This document shows positions 16,635 to 26,352 of a stretch of 64,000 nucleotides of DNA, one piece after another; positions within the stretch are counted from its first letter, which is position 1; the number at the start of each line of letters is the position of its first letter. A program made the position numbers and the translations under genes. The notes below the pieces were generated by a model. That model ran no database searches. It worked only from the letters and a program-made list of their open reading frames with translations, and was not told where the DNA came from. The stretch is from JACKII01 sp041687435. GTDB lineage: Bacteria; Pseudomonadota; Alphaproteobacteria; Bin95. The stretch lies in the NCBI GenBank assembly GCA_041687435.1, contig JAWLBX010000006.1, positions 124,001 through 188,000 on the forward strand. Direction: 5' to 3'.

Positions 16635-18143
16635 TCACTTCTTGCGCAATACGCCCAGGCTGATATCGAACTCCAGCTCCAGGACGGTAATTGGGGGGAT
16701 GGTAAACGGCTCTTCCTCTCCACGCATGGCGCGGTCGATCTGGCCCAGCCGGTCGCTTTCTTCCAGGATGCCAGGGTATTCCTGGCTGAGGTGCGCATTG
16801 AACGCGCGTTCGGTCGCTGCCTGCGCCGTCATCGCCCCGACCAGCTTGCTGACCAGCCAATTGTCCACCTGGTCCGCGCTTTCCGGTATCCAAGGGTAAA
16901 GCCTACGGTGCAGGGCGTAGAGGTCGGCCAATTCCCCTGGCCCAACCAGCTGGATCAGGCTGAGACCGCGCGCATTGGCAGCGCTGGCCAGCGGCAGATA
17001 GTTGAGCCCGGCGGCGGGATTGACTGCTGCGGGTTGCTGAAACAGGTTGCTGGCCTGCCTTGGCTGCAAGGTCAGCGGCTTGGCCAGCGGAACACGGAAG
17101 CGCTGTGGCAGCACAGGGGCTGGCGGCATCGGAACGGTGACGCTCCCCGGGTCGGGCGGCGGCCGGTTGAACAGTTCGCTGGTGAGCGGATAAGGAGTCG
17201 GGCCAAGTGACAGCCGGCCAGTGCCCAGGCTCAAGGAAGGGAACGGGCTCGGCCGCGGCAAGCCGGGGAGCGTCAGCGGCGTTGCCGTGCTCACGGCCTT
17301 TTCCATGACGTCGATGCCAACGCGGCGGTTGTGGTCCGCGACGTCGAAGGCGTCGATTTCCCCGTGCGCGTGCAGGCGGATGACCGAGCCCTCCGGCAGC
17401 AGCGGTTGCAGCAGACGCTGCACGGCCACCGCGCGGTGTGCGGACAGGTTGACGTTGTAACTGCCCGGCCCCTCCGTGCTGGCATAACCATAGAGGTCGA
17501 TTTCCACCGGGCCGCTCCAGGACTGGGCTAGCGCCTTCAAATCGGCGCGGGCGGTGGGTGTCAGGTCGGCGCTGTCAAAAGCAAAGGTGACGGCCTTATC
17601 CTCTGGGCCGAGACCGCTGCCGCGACTGAAATCGGCCTTTGGCGGCGCCTTGCCGATGCCGGTCCCGGACGCTTTCTCTTGCCGCAGCACACGCGGCAGG
17701 TCTGGATTGTCGGCTGCCTGGGCGAAATGCGCGGCCTCGTGCGCCAGGGTTTCCAGGGCATCCGGTTGCGACAGGTCTTGCACATTCTCGCCCAACACGA
17801 CGTCGGGACCTGCAATTGCCGCCCGCGCGCCCATCGCCTCCGCCCGGTCGGAGGCTTCGCCGCCGGTATGGACGCGCAAGCCAGAAAGATCGACGCCCAG
17901 CGCACGGGAAAGATTGCCAGAGATAAGCGGTGGCAACGGCTTGCCAGCACCCAACCCACGAAAACCGGCAGCATGGAAACCGGCCGGCGCCGGCCGGCTG
18001 GCCGTATCCAGCGGACGCCCATGCAGCGCCCGGTCGGCACGGACATCCGCATCCCGCTCCAACCCCGCCACGTCGCGGGCATCCGGCACCTGCGGGGCAA
18101 TCGGATCGGGGCGATTTTCCGGCAGTCGAGGGGCCATCCTCAT
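16635..18143 (-). CDS. DUF4157 metallopeptidase-like domain fused to OmpA-like domain (eCIS-associated)
   Basis: The 502-residue protein has an N-terminal DUF4157 domain. It has the expected RALG.DLSGLRVHTGGEA and ARAAIAGPDVVLGEN, then HEAAH (135-139), a zincin-type HExxH. An OmpA-like domain follows at about 185-280 (FAFDSADLTPTARADLKALA, YNVNLSAHRAVAVQRLL, NRRVGIDV). The usual OmpA Asp in GYTD-like motifs is Ser here (GYASTEG), so peptidoglycan binding is uncertain. The rest is proline-rich, then a helical C-terminus ending in KK. DUF4157 proteins are strongly associated with eCIS loci, some as effectors. It overlaps the giant gene by ATGA. No signal peptide is seen, consistent with loading inside the cell rather than Sec export. 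Confidence 0.85.
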   Translation of the reverse strand: MRMAPRLPENRPDPIAPQVPDARDVAGLERDADVRADRALHGRPLDTASRPAPAGFHAAGFRGLGAGKPLPPLISGNLSRALGVDLSGLRVHTGGEASDRAEAMGARAAIAGPDVVLGENVQDLSQPDALETLAHEAAHFAQAADNPDLPRVLRQEKASGTGIGKAPPKADFSRGSGLGPEDKAVTFAFDSADLTPTARADLKALAQSWSGPVEIDLYGYASTEGPGSYNVNLSAHRAVAVQRLLQPLLPEGSVIRLHAHGEIDAFDVADHNRRVGIDVMEKAVSTATPLTLPGLPRPSPFPSLSLGTGRLSLGPTPYPLTSELFNRPPPDPGSVTVPMPPAPVLPQRFRVPLAKPLTLQPRQASNLFQQPAAVNPAAGLNYLPLASAANARGLSLIQLVGPGELADLYALHRRLYPWIPESADQVDNWLVSKLVGAMTAQAATERAFNAHLSQEYPGILEESDRLGQIDRAMRGEEEPFTIPPITVLELEFDISLGVLRKK

Positions 18144-21100
18144 TTGCCCTCCTCCTCGAAGGTCGGCAGATCGTCGTATTCGAACACCGGCGTTGGTGCC
18201 TCCGGTCCGTACAGACCGATCTCGTTCAGGTCGATCTTGATGCCCGTCAGAGAGACGTTTTTGACCAGCCCGGACAATTTCTCCGGAACCAGTCCCGAAA
18301 AGATCAGCGACAGGTCTTCAACGCCGTTGATCGAGACGGCACCGCTGGCCGATCCGCCCGCATAATTGCCGAAAGCCGGAATTTTCAGCGCCATGTCCGA
18401 TACAGACAAAGAGCCCAAGTTCAGGTTTACGTAGCCGGGGCGGCTGGTGCTATCCATGTGCAGCGAACGGTAAATCCTCTCGCCCGCGATGCCTTTGAAC
18501 GGCTCGAAATTGTACGGCTGGATCTTGCTCGAAATCATAAAATTGCGCAGCGCGTCCGGCGGCAGTGTGATGGACCCGAAGCCGCCCAGGCTGACCTGAA
18601 TCGGATCTTCGTTGTCTGTGCTGAGCAGTAAATTGAAATAGTTTACCCGAAGGCCGGAAAACTGCTCGGCAATGCTTTCCGTTGGAATATCTTCATCCTC
18701 GTCCGGTTCCTCTCCAAATTTGGAATCCTTCACCTGCAACAGGCGGTCGATACCGATGCGGCGTGTGCTTTGGATCGTCCGCATCTCGTCGCTGGTCATG
18801 TTCCATTCATAGAGATTGGCATGAAGGTCCGCCTCCAGCGGCTCGGCCGGCGTAAACGGCCCTCCTAAACCCGGCGGCGGCGGGACAGGCACATAGCCGC
18901 CAATACCGAAAACCAATGTCGGCTCGCTGCTGTGCGGGTCGAACGCAAAGTTGGCGGCAGCGGTGGCAACAGTGGTCATGCCGGGTTCGTCGATATAGGT
19001 CAGTTGGTCTTCCAACTGGTCGAGATCGATCGAACCGTTTTCGATCCGCGTGTTCAACTGCGGATGCAGGGTGCCGAGGTCCGTGGTGACAGACCCTAGC
19101 TCGAATTGGACATCGGCGAACAGCGACCCTTGCAGGCTTCGGAACAAGTCCGGGTTGGCTTTAATCCAGTCGACCGCCGAACCAGGCAGCAGGCTCGCCT
19201 CCGTATCCGGTTCGGCGCTGGGGTCCGGGCTGCGATCCTTGCTGTGCAGCTTTTGCCTGATGTTCGGTCCGCCAAGCGCCGCAATCATGGCGTTGATATC
19301 GAGGATCAGCAGATAGGCGTCGTCGATATCCAGTTGCGATATGTCGATCGTATGGTCGGTATTTGTGGGATCGTCCGCGGATGGTGCGCGGTTATAGGCT
19401 ATTTCCCCGTCTTCCGGCATGCGGACCTTTTTGACGATCAGCGCGAGGCCCAGATTTTGGTCGCGCAATTCGAAACCGCGTGCCCAGAGCTTCCGCAATT
19501 TGACGCTCAGGCTGCCGTCCTCGCCCATTTCAACATCGATCGACTGCCCGCCAATCCCCTGCCGGGTGCCGGTCAACGCGGTATCAGCGTAGCGGCCTGC
19601 GCGAATGCGGGTGCTGGTGCCTTCGCCCAGATATGCCAGGATGTTGGTGGCGCTCCAATCCGTCAGGTTGATTTTAATCGGGCCGGTTTTCTCGCTCCCC
19701 GCATTCGTTGATTCCAAAAAGCCGAGAGAAGCGGACTTTGCCTTGAAATCCAATCGTGCCCGCAGCCCCTCGCCCATCTGCAACCCGATCTGACGGGCGA
19801 GCAGCGGGCCGGTCACGACATTGCCAAGCAGCTTGGTTCCCGCCTCGTTAAACGAGATGCTGAAGGGTGTGTCTGGTTCCGGACCAACCAAGTCGATAGG
19901 GCCGATAGTGCTTTCGAGCCCGGCCGGAATGTCGATATAGACACCCATCTGGCGCAAATAGAGCCTGTACCCTTGCGCGGTGATCGAGTCGAAATGCAGC
20001 TTGCGAATATCGATCCGCTCGACCGCACCCAGATTGCTTTTCCCCTCCGCCGCGGCGGTTTCTTCGGTCTGCTGGCGCAGATGGATATCCATCTTCAACT
20101 CCAGCTTTTTCGCAATCACCTCGGATTCGATTGCGCTGGCAGTTGGGTCTTGCTCGTACTTTTTTTCCGCTGCCTGAGAGGCTGCCGGGATCAGGGCGAA
20201 ATCGCCACTGTCGAAACTGAGACCGTTCAGTACGATCTCATCGAACACCAGACCTTCACTATCCTCCGGGCCGATGGAGATCATGCCGTTGCCGATCCGG
20301 AAACGGCCGATACGGCCATTGTCGGCGCTGAGATCTCCGCCGGCTGTTACTGCACCGTACGGCGCCGTAGCCGGATCGAGCGGGCCGGTCTGGCCGCCGC
20401 CGTCGAGCGAGATACTCTCCACCCCGCCCACAAGTTCGACGCCATCCTCGCTGTAGCCAAAGTCCTCGAAAGTAAAGCCGGAGACGGAAAGCCGGCCCAA
20501 GGCCGTCGCGTAACTCGCGTGTTTCGCAGGATCGGCGCCGCTTTCACCCTCACTGGAAAAGACCCCCAGAAAACCCGCTTGGTCGACCCGGCCCTTGCCA
20601 CCTGACATGCGCAGGCTGTCCGCGCCCATGTCAATGGTGAGGTCTTGCAGCAACAGCCCCTTGATCAGTGGCTGCAATCCCTCCTCCGTAAATTGCGGCG
20701 ATAGCGAAACCGACAGAGCCGGCCCGTCGTCATAGGTGATGCTGTCGGCTGTAAACGAGCCAACATAGAGTTCGTGCAGCTTGACCGTACTTTTGGCCTC
20801 GCTTTCCGTGATGTAATCGAGCCGAAGTCGGAACTGCCGCAGTGCCGCATTGGTCGCCTTCAGCACGCCGCCCTTCTTCGATGTCCACTGCAGCGATGGC
20901 ATATCCAATACCGGTATGCGCAGCGTATCGACCTTGAACGTGTTGCCTTCCAGCGAAAACTCACCGGAAATTTCGGCTTTGCGGACCAGAACCCGGCCAG
21001 TGCCGCTGGTTGACCTCAGGTCGACCGCCCCCCTAGTCAGGTCGACAGAATCCAATGCCAAATCGATGGTGCCGCTCTCCGCGAAGCCAATGCTGATCGC

Positions 21101-24100
21101 AGGCTGCCCAACGCCCCGATCCTTCCGCCCTTCTTCCAGCGTGCCGGTTGCCTGAAAAACAGTGCCCATTTTTGCCGCGAACTTGACCCCATCCAAAGTC
21201 TGAACGGCAATGTTGCGAGTGCTTTCAGTTTCCCCGGTTTCTGGGTTCACCGTGGTGGCATCGGCGATGGTGATGTCGCGAAGCGATCCGCTCTCGACCA
21301 CCACCTCCTTCGCCATGCCGCCTTTGGCATCATATCCCCGATAGCCCAGATCGCCGGCGGTGATGGTGGCGATGTGCAGACGCCCGACCTGGATATTTTT
21401 CAGATCCAGGCGGGAAAGCGCCGCATCCTCCTGCTCCCCGCCATCGGTGCCGTCGCCCTTCTCCCCGGTCACCTGCTTGAAGGGTATGGTCAGGTCGGCT
21501 TCGATACCGCTGAATACCGTGGTGCCGCGCGACCAAAGATAGAGCGAAGCCGTGCGGTATTGGGCATCTTCGACCGAGAAATCGGCGATCCGGAAATTCT
21601 CGACCACCAATCCGTTGGCGCTCATGCGGGCCGTGCCGCGGAATCCTTCGATCACCAGCTTGCCCGCACGGTTAGGGCTGTCGCCAATGCGCGCGTTGTC
21701 GATCACCAGGCTGTCGGCGCCGACAAAGGCGACTTCCAGGTTCTTGCCGGGTTCCTTGAGCCCTTCCAGGCCCGGCTTGCCAAGCTGGATGGCGGCCCGC
21801 AGATTGGTGCCGGAAATCCGGTCAACTTTGTACGCGCCATAGCCAACATCGGTCAGTTCCGCCGAGCCGATATGCAAGCCCGCATCCTTGCGCAGATCGG
21901 TCTCGCCCGCGGTGGAAGCGGGGATGGCCTCCGCCTGCGCTTCAGGGAATGCGCCCAGCGTCACCTTCCGCAGAACCCCACGGCCGATCCGGCCGCCGAA
22001 CAATTCTGCCAGCTCACGGCGCTCGTCCATCAGATAACGCCGATGGGCCAGGCGCTGTGCAGGATCGGTCGGTTCCGGCTTTGCCACATTCAATTCATAG
22101 GCCGCCACGCGGCTGGCCAGTTCGCCCAGCCGCGCACGTTCGGGATCGAACGCCCTGACATCCTTCGGCAATTCACGAAGCGCGTCGAACAGTTCGTGGG
22201 ACGGCGGGATTTCGGCTTCCACCACTATTCCGCCGATATCCACCAGGCCAAGCGACAAGGTAAAGCTTTTGTCCGGCCGGGCGGCACCTTGCGGGTTCAG
22301 TTGCAGCGCTTCCGGCCCGAATTGCACGAACCGATTCAGTTGCTCTTCTGTCGTCAATTGTTCGAGCGAGAACCCGCCCAGTTCGCGGAAGCTACCCTCG
22401 CCATGAATATCCTTTACCGAGAAATCGTCGGCGCGAACGGAGCCATCAAGCCCCGCTACCGTGATTTCCGCCACATCGACGATGGCACCGCCTTCGCCAC
22501 CAACGGCCAGGTCCTCGGCTTCCTGTAACTCCGCCAGCCGTTCGGCCTCATCATCATCCAGTCGGCCGTCATGCCGCTTCATCTTGCGCACAAGCCGCAG
22601 ATATTCCGCTTCCAACGGCTCCAGACGCTTCTTCTCAGCTTCGGCCTTGGCAAGGCGCTGGCGCAACAGCGCACGGTCGCCTTCGTCCGTTGTGTTATCC
22701 AACCGCTCTTGCAGAGATCGGATCAGCAGCCGCTGGTACATTGCGCGGTTGGTGGCTGCTGCAATCCGGGCGCCTTTGACCGTGAACTGGCCGACCTCAA
22801 TGCCCCCCGAGGTCTGCACCTGGTCAACCGTGAACGAAGCGAAGCTGATATTGGCCCGGTCGAACAGCGCCGCATTGTCCAACGGATTGTCGATATAGGA
22901 TCGGCCGCTGACGAACTGGCGCCAGCCTATCGCCAATGCCAGCCCGAAAAAGCTGCCGACCAATGGCGTCTTCATCTCCGCGCCAGAGAAATCCCCAATC
23001 CCGAGATTTAGGGTTGTCAGCACCGCCCGGCGCGCTGCGGCGGCAGCGGATGCGGTGGCAAAAACCGGCGTATCCACGGCCAACTTGCCAAGCGACGCCA
23101 TTGCCCCCGTCAGGTCGATCAGGTCGCCACGGCGGAAATCGAGGTCCAGCCGCAAGTCGTCGATTTCAACCGAACCGCTGCGCAGCGTGAACCCGCCTGC
23201 GATGAAATGGATGTGCGAAAGCCGCAGCTTGGGGGCGCGGATGGAAAGCCGGTTTTCCTGCAGGTCCAGCAGAATATCGGCAATGTTGGGGGTGCTCGCC
23301 AGAAGCTGATCGCGGTTTTCGCTGGTTACCGCTTCGCGTTCTCCATTGGATTTGGCGACCTGCAGGCTGGAATGAATCCGTCCGCCCATCACCTCCTGCA
23401 ACTGTTCCAGGTCGGCGGTGAGACGAACATGCGAAACCGACCGGTCCTCATAGTCGATCCCCATCATCCCAGACCCTGACGACAGCGAATCGCGGCTACG
23501 GGCGGTCACATACCGAAACTCACGCTCTTTCCAGGCCGAACCGAACAGCAGGGTTAGCGTGCTGCCCTCGCCCACCTCCAGGCTGGGCTCGATCGGCTCC
23601 GGTGCCAGCCGCTTTGCGGCGGGGTCATAAAGCCGGAAGCGTTCGGTAATGCCTGCCGGCGCCGGTTGCCCGGCGTCGTGCAGCAGTTTGGAATATGAAA
23701 ACACATAGTCAAATTCACCCGCTGCGCGCGCCAGTTCGATCAGGGCAATCAGCCTGCCCTCGGCTTGGTCATCATGCGCGGCAGCAGCCCAGAGCCGGTC
23801 ATCGTTGATGCGTTCGCGGATGGATGCAGCGGCTTCGGCGTTCCGGAAATACGTGTAACCCGCTTCCGCCAGCGTCTGGTTCGAAAGCTTGTCGAGCATC
23901 CTTGCCCACGGCTCGCCCTCTTCGGAAGCGGCAATGGCGACACGGTCCGCTTCCGGCAGGGCTCGGGCCAGTTGGAAGGCCAGAAACGCCTCGTCGGGCT
24001 CCACGCTGTCGGTGGTAAAAAACAGAAAATGCGACTCGCGCAGCAGGCGCATGATCTGCACCCGCCCCAGCACCGGGTCTCGCGCGTTCACAATGGCCGC

Positions 24101-26074
24101 TGCATACCGCCAAGTCTCGCGCGCGGCCAGCATTGCCGGCGGCAGGGAGGCCAGGAATGGCCCCAGCAGGCCTTCCGCATCCAGTCGCCGGACGACGGTG
24201 GCCAGCACGGCATCCGCCCGCGCCGGCCGTTTCGGGTCGAACACGCTTGGGTCTGCCTGGGCAATGGCGAGCAGGCGGTCCCAACGCGCCTGCGGATCTT
24301 CGGCATCCCCCTTCGCCGCCGCTTCGCGGAACAGGGTGAGGGTTTCGCCGACCAATTCCGCCTCGCTGCCGCGCAGGCCGCCGGGGGCATAAAGACGCTC
24401 GGCCTCGATCAGTCTGCCGTCGGCGTTGCGTGCGACCTCCGGCAGTTCGAAATCCGGTGACTCCCGGAAGGCTCGCGGCAATGCGTCCAGCATACGCCGC
24501 AGCGCCTTGCCATCCTCCAACTGGCGGAAACGGTCGCGCTGGCCGAACGGCATCGCCATGACAATGTCGTAGGCCAGCATGGCTTCATGCTTATCCACCC
24601 AACCGAAAATCCACCAGCCGGGGTCCAACAGGTCTTCTACCAGGGCCAAATTGCGGTGCGGCTCCCGCGCAGAGACCAGTTGCCGGAACGGCTCCCGAAA
24701 TTCGGGCAGGCGCCGCGCCTCTTCCGGTAGGGCATCGATCAGGCGGTCGATGGCGTCTGCTTCGTCCAGATTGGCCGCGATGATGCGCAATGCAGCGGCG
24801 GAAAGCACCGGCGGCGATTTGGCTGGCTCCGATTTATTGGGCTTCGGCGATGGCGGGCTTTCTTTTTCGGTCTTGGCACGCTCGGCCAGTTCCTCGGTTT
24901 CAGCCTCAGTTGGCGCCGTGGCCTCGGCCTCGTTGCGCGGATCGTTCCGCATGCGAACGTTCAGATTGGCGATCAATTGCAGGGCCGCCTTCGCCCCCTC
25001 CGCGCCGGGAGACTCCAGCAGGCGCAGCAGTTCGCTCACCAGATCCAGCACGCGCGCTTTCACCTTTTTGTCACCCAGGACAACGGCGGACGAACGCTGC
25101 TCCTCGGCCAGCGCCTGTTCCCTGCGCGCCATCTCCGCGTCGTATTCGCCGGGAACGGTGCGGCGCAGCTCGCGGATGTCGGACTTGCGGTCGCCTTCGG
25201 CCAGCTCCGTCTGGGCGGATCGCGGCAGGTTGTGGTAGATGCGCTGCACCGCGATCAGTTCAGGCGCATTCAGATTGTCGAACGGCAGGTCGGCCAGCGC
25301 CTTTTCGTCCAACTGGCCGATATCGTCCTCCGTCAGGCCGGCGAGTGCGGCGATCACCTCGCGGCGGAAGCGGTCGTAATGGCCGGTGTTCACCTCGCGA
25401 ATCAGGCGCAGGCGGGCCTTGTCCCCCAACGCGCCGACAAGCGCCGCGGCGGTCTCGAACGCCAGCGGCTCCAGCACCCGCAGCACGTGCTGGACCTCGC
25501 CATCGGTCACGATCAGATCGTCGAGGATCGCCTCGATCATTCGCAGTTCGCGACTGTAGTTCTTCGCCACCAGGCTTTCGAGCCTGACCACCGCCTTCGG
25601 TGGGCTTTTCTGGCCGGCGTCGAGGGCAGGCTGGGTCCAGCGTTCCAGCGGCCGCAGCAATGGCCGCCCCAGGCCCGCCGCCATGGCGTTCGCGTCTGCC
25701 TCCGCCTCCGCCCGGCGGAGCGAGGGGCTGCCGATGCCTTCGGCCAGACGCGCCTGCGCGGCATGGGTCAGTTCGTGCGCCAGCAGCGCGCGGCCACTGG
25801 CGCCGGTGGGGTCGAAGCCGGCGGGGTCGAGTTCCACCAGATTGCCGAGGGTCCGCCCGCGCGCGCCACGCGCCTTAACTGACTGCCCTGCCGGTTGGTC
25901 GATGGCAACGGTGAGGCCGTCCAGCTTCAGGCCCAGCGCGTCGGCAAAGGTGCGCACCAGGGCTTCCGTCGCCGCGGTCCGCACCTCCGGCATGCTGCCG
26001 TCGAGACGCAGCCGGCTGTCGCTGGCCTTTGCTTCAGCCGGCTCTAGGGTGGGAACCGTGGCGGTCTTGCTCAT
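18140..26074 (-). CDS. giant DUF4157 protein (2644 aa) with helical region, coiled coil and AsmA/TamB-like beta-repeats
   Basis: The N-terminus carries a DUF4157 zincin-like domain, with LLAHELTHAAQ (HELTH at 100-104) and a candidate third ligand in EAEAD near 124. From about 140 to 820 it is helical and charged. From about 825 it turns beta-rich. A short hydrophobic stretch (VGSFFGLALAIGW, near 1036-1050) precedes a Lys/Glu/Arg-rich coiled coil at about 1105-1190. From about 1200 to the end there are repeated segments of the kind xxIxVGxLxIxxI, GDLGYRGYD, VVVESGSLRDITIAD, MRMSGGKGRV-like. By eye these resemble AsmA/TamB/RBG lipid-channel proteins. It lies directly after the ATPase/small-protein genes with ATGA overlaps at both ends. 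It could be a very large cargo, a structural or tape-measure protein, or a membrane bridge; I cannot decide. Confidence 0.75.
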   Translation of the reverse strand: MSKTATVPTLEPAEAKASDSRLRLDGSMPEVRTAATEALVRTFADALGLKLDGLTVAIDQPAGQSVKARGARGRTLGNLVELDPAGFDPTGASGRALLAHELTHAAQARLAEGIGSPSLRRAEAEADANAMAAGLGRPLLRPLERWTQPALDAGQKSPPKAVVRLESLVAKNYSRELRMIEAILDDLIVTDGEVQHVLRVLEPLAFETAAALVGALGDKARLRLIREVNTGHYDRFRREVIAALAGLTEDDIGQLDEKALADLPFDNLNAPELIAVQRIYHNLPRSAQTELAEGDRKSDIRELRRTVPGEYDAEMARREQALAEEQRSSAVVLGDKKVKARVLDLVSELLRLLESPGAEGAKAALQLIANLNVRMRNDPRNEAEATAPTEAETEELAERAKTEKESPPSPKPNKSEPAKSPPVLSAAALRIIAANLDEADAIDRLIDALPEEARRLPEFREPFRQLVSAREPHRNLALVEDLLDPGWWIFGWVDKHEAMLAYDIVMAMPFGQRDRFRQLEDGKALRRMLDALPRAFRESPDFELPEVARNADGRLIEAERLYAPGGLRGSEAELVGETLTLFREAAAKGDAEDPQARWDRLLAIAQADPSVFDPKRPARADAVLATVVRRLDAEGLLGPFLASLPPAMLAARETWRYAAAIVNARDPVLGRVQIMRLLRESHFLFFTTDSVEPDEAFLAFQLARALPEADRVAIAASEEGEPWARMLDKLSNQTLAEAGYTYFRNAEAAASIRERINDDRLWAAAAHDDQAEGRLIALIELARAAGEFDYVFSYSKLLHDAGQPAPAGITERFRLYDPAAKRLAPEPIEPSLEVGEGSTLTLLFGSAWKEREFRYVTARSRDSLSSGSGMMGIDYEDRSVSHVRLTADLEQLQEVMGGRIHSSLQVAKSNGEREAVTSENRDQLLASTPNIADILLDLQENRLSIRAPKLRLSHIHFIAGGFTLRSGSVEIDDLRLDLDFRRGDLIDLTGAMASLGKLAVDTPVFATASAAAAARRAVLTTLNLGIGDFSGAEMKTPLVGSFFGLALAIGWRQFVSGRSYIDNPLDNAALFDRANISFASFTVDQVQTSGGIEVGQFTVKGARIAAATNRAMYQRLLIRSLQERLDNTTDEGDRALLRQRLAKAEAEKKRLEPLEAEYLRLVRKMKRHDGRLDDDEAERLAELQEAEDLAVGGEGGAIVDVAEITVAGLDGSVRADDFSVKDIHGEGSFRELGGFSLEQLTTEEQLNRFVQFGPEALQLNPQGAARPDKSFTLSLGLVDIGGIVVEAEIPPSHELFDALRELPKDVRAFDPERARLGELASRVAAYELNVAKPEPTDPAQRLAHRRYLMDERRELAELFGGRIGRGVLRKVTLGAFPEAQAEAIPASTAGETDLRKDAGLHIGSAELTDVGYGAYKVDRISGTNLRAAIQLGKPGLEGLKEPGKNLEVAFVGADSLVIDNARIGDSPNRAGKLVIEGFRGTARMSANGLVVENFRIADFSVEDAQYRTASLYLWSRGTTVFSGIEADLTIPFKQVTGEKGDGTDGGEQEDAALSRLDLKNIQVGRLHIATITAGDLGYRGYDAKGGMAKEVVVESGSLRDITIADATTVNPETGETESTRNIAVQTLDGVKFAAKMGTVFQATGTLEEGRKDRGVGQPAISIGFAESGTIDLALDSVDLTRGAVDLRSTSGTGRVLVRKAEISGEFSLEGNTFKVDTLRIPVLDMPSLQWTSKKGGVLKATNAALRQFRLRLDYITESEAKSTVKLHELYVGSFTADSITYDDGPALSVSLSPQFTEEGLQPLIKGLLLQDLTIDMGADSLRMSGGKGRVDQAGFLGVFSSEGESGADPAKHASYATALGRLSVSGFTFEDFGYSEDGVELVGGVESISLDGGGQTGPLDPATAPYGAVTAGGDLSADNGRIGRFRIGNGMISIGPEDSEGLVFDEIVLNGLSFDSGDFALIPAASQAAEKKYEQDPTASAIESEVIAKKLELKMDIHLRQQTEETAAAEGKSNLGAVERIDIRKLHFDSITAQGYRLYLRQMGVYIDIPAGLESTIGPIDLVGPEPDTPFSISFNEAGTKLLGNVVTGPLLARQIGLQMGEGLRARLDFKAKSASLGFLESTNAGSEKTGPIKINLTDWSATNILAYLGEGTSTRIRAGRYADTALTGTRQGIGGQSIDVEMGEDGSLSVKLRKLWARGFELRDQNLGLALIVKKVRMPEDGEIAYNRAPSADDPTNTDHTIDISQLDIDDAYLLILDINAMIAALGGPNIRQKLHSKDRSPDPSAEPDTEASLLPGSAVDWIKANPDLFRSLQGSLFADVQFELGSVTTDLGTLHPQLNTRIENGSIDLDQLEDQLTYIDEPGMTTVATAAANFAFDPHSSEPTLVFGIGGYVPVPPPPGLGGPFTPAEPLEADLHANLYEWNMTSDEMRTIQSTRRIGIDRLLQVKDSKFGEEPDEDEDIPTESIAEQFSGLRVNYFNLLLSTDNEDPIQVSLGGFGSITLPPDALRNFMISSKIQPYNFEPFKGIAGERIYRSLHMDSTSRPGYVNLNLGSLSVSDMALKIPAFGNYAGGSASGAVSINGVEDLSLIFSGLVPEKLSGLVKNVSLTGIKIDLNEIGLYGPEAPTPVFEYDDLPTFEEEGK

Positions 26075-26352
26075 CGTTTGAGCCCCTTCGCCACCTCTGC
26101 CGCCAGCCTCCGCCCGAATTCCTCCGGCGGCAGCCGCGGCGAGGCGTTCAGGTCAAGGGGACAGAGCGCCGAGGGCCCGCGCAGGTCGCCAGTTCCCAGG
26201 CCCGCCAGCGCTTCCGGCAGTGCCGCCTCGAAGCTTGCCGCAGCCCGCAGGCCATAGGCGCGGCTGACGCCGGTGATGGCGAGCGTACCGATTTCGACCG
26301 TAACGGGCGGGCTTGTTGACGGGTTGGCCGGCTTGTCGTTCACGGCGCCCAT
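26071..26352 (-). CDS. small hypothetical eCIS protein next to the ATPase
   Basis: A 93-residue protein without a recognisable domain. It has a strand-like N-terminal half (VTVEIGTLAITGVSRAYGLRAAASFEAAL), an internal Cys-Pro (ALCPLDLN) and a basic helix at the end (EEFGRRLAAEVAKGLKR). Two starts are possible. ATG 26352 overlaps the ATPase gene by 13 bp. GTG 26343 gives a 4-bp GTGA overlap with AGGA eight bases upstream, matching the coupling used elsewhere in the operon, and would give 90 residues. It overlaps the giant gene by ATGA. A small protein in this position may be a partner or chaperone of the giant protein, which is a guess from adjacency only. Confidence 0.65.
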   Translation of the reverse strand: MGAVNDKPANPSTSPPVTVEIGTLAITGVSRAYGLRAAASFEAALPEALAGLGTGDLRGPSALCPLDLNASPRLPPEEFGRRLAAEVAKGLKR

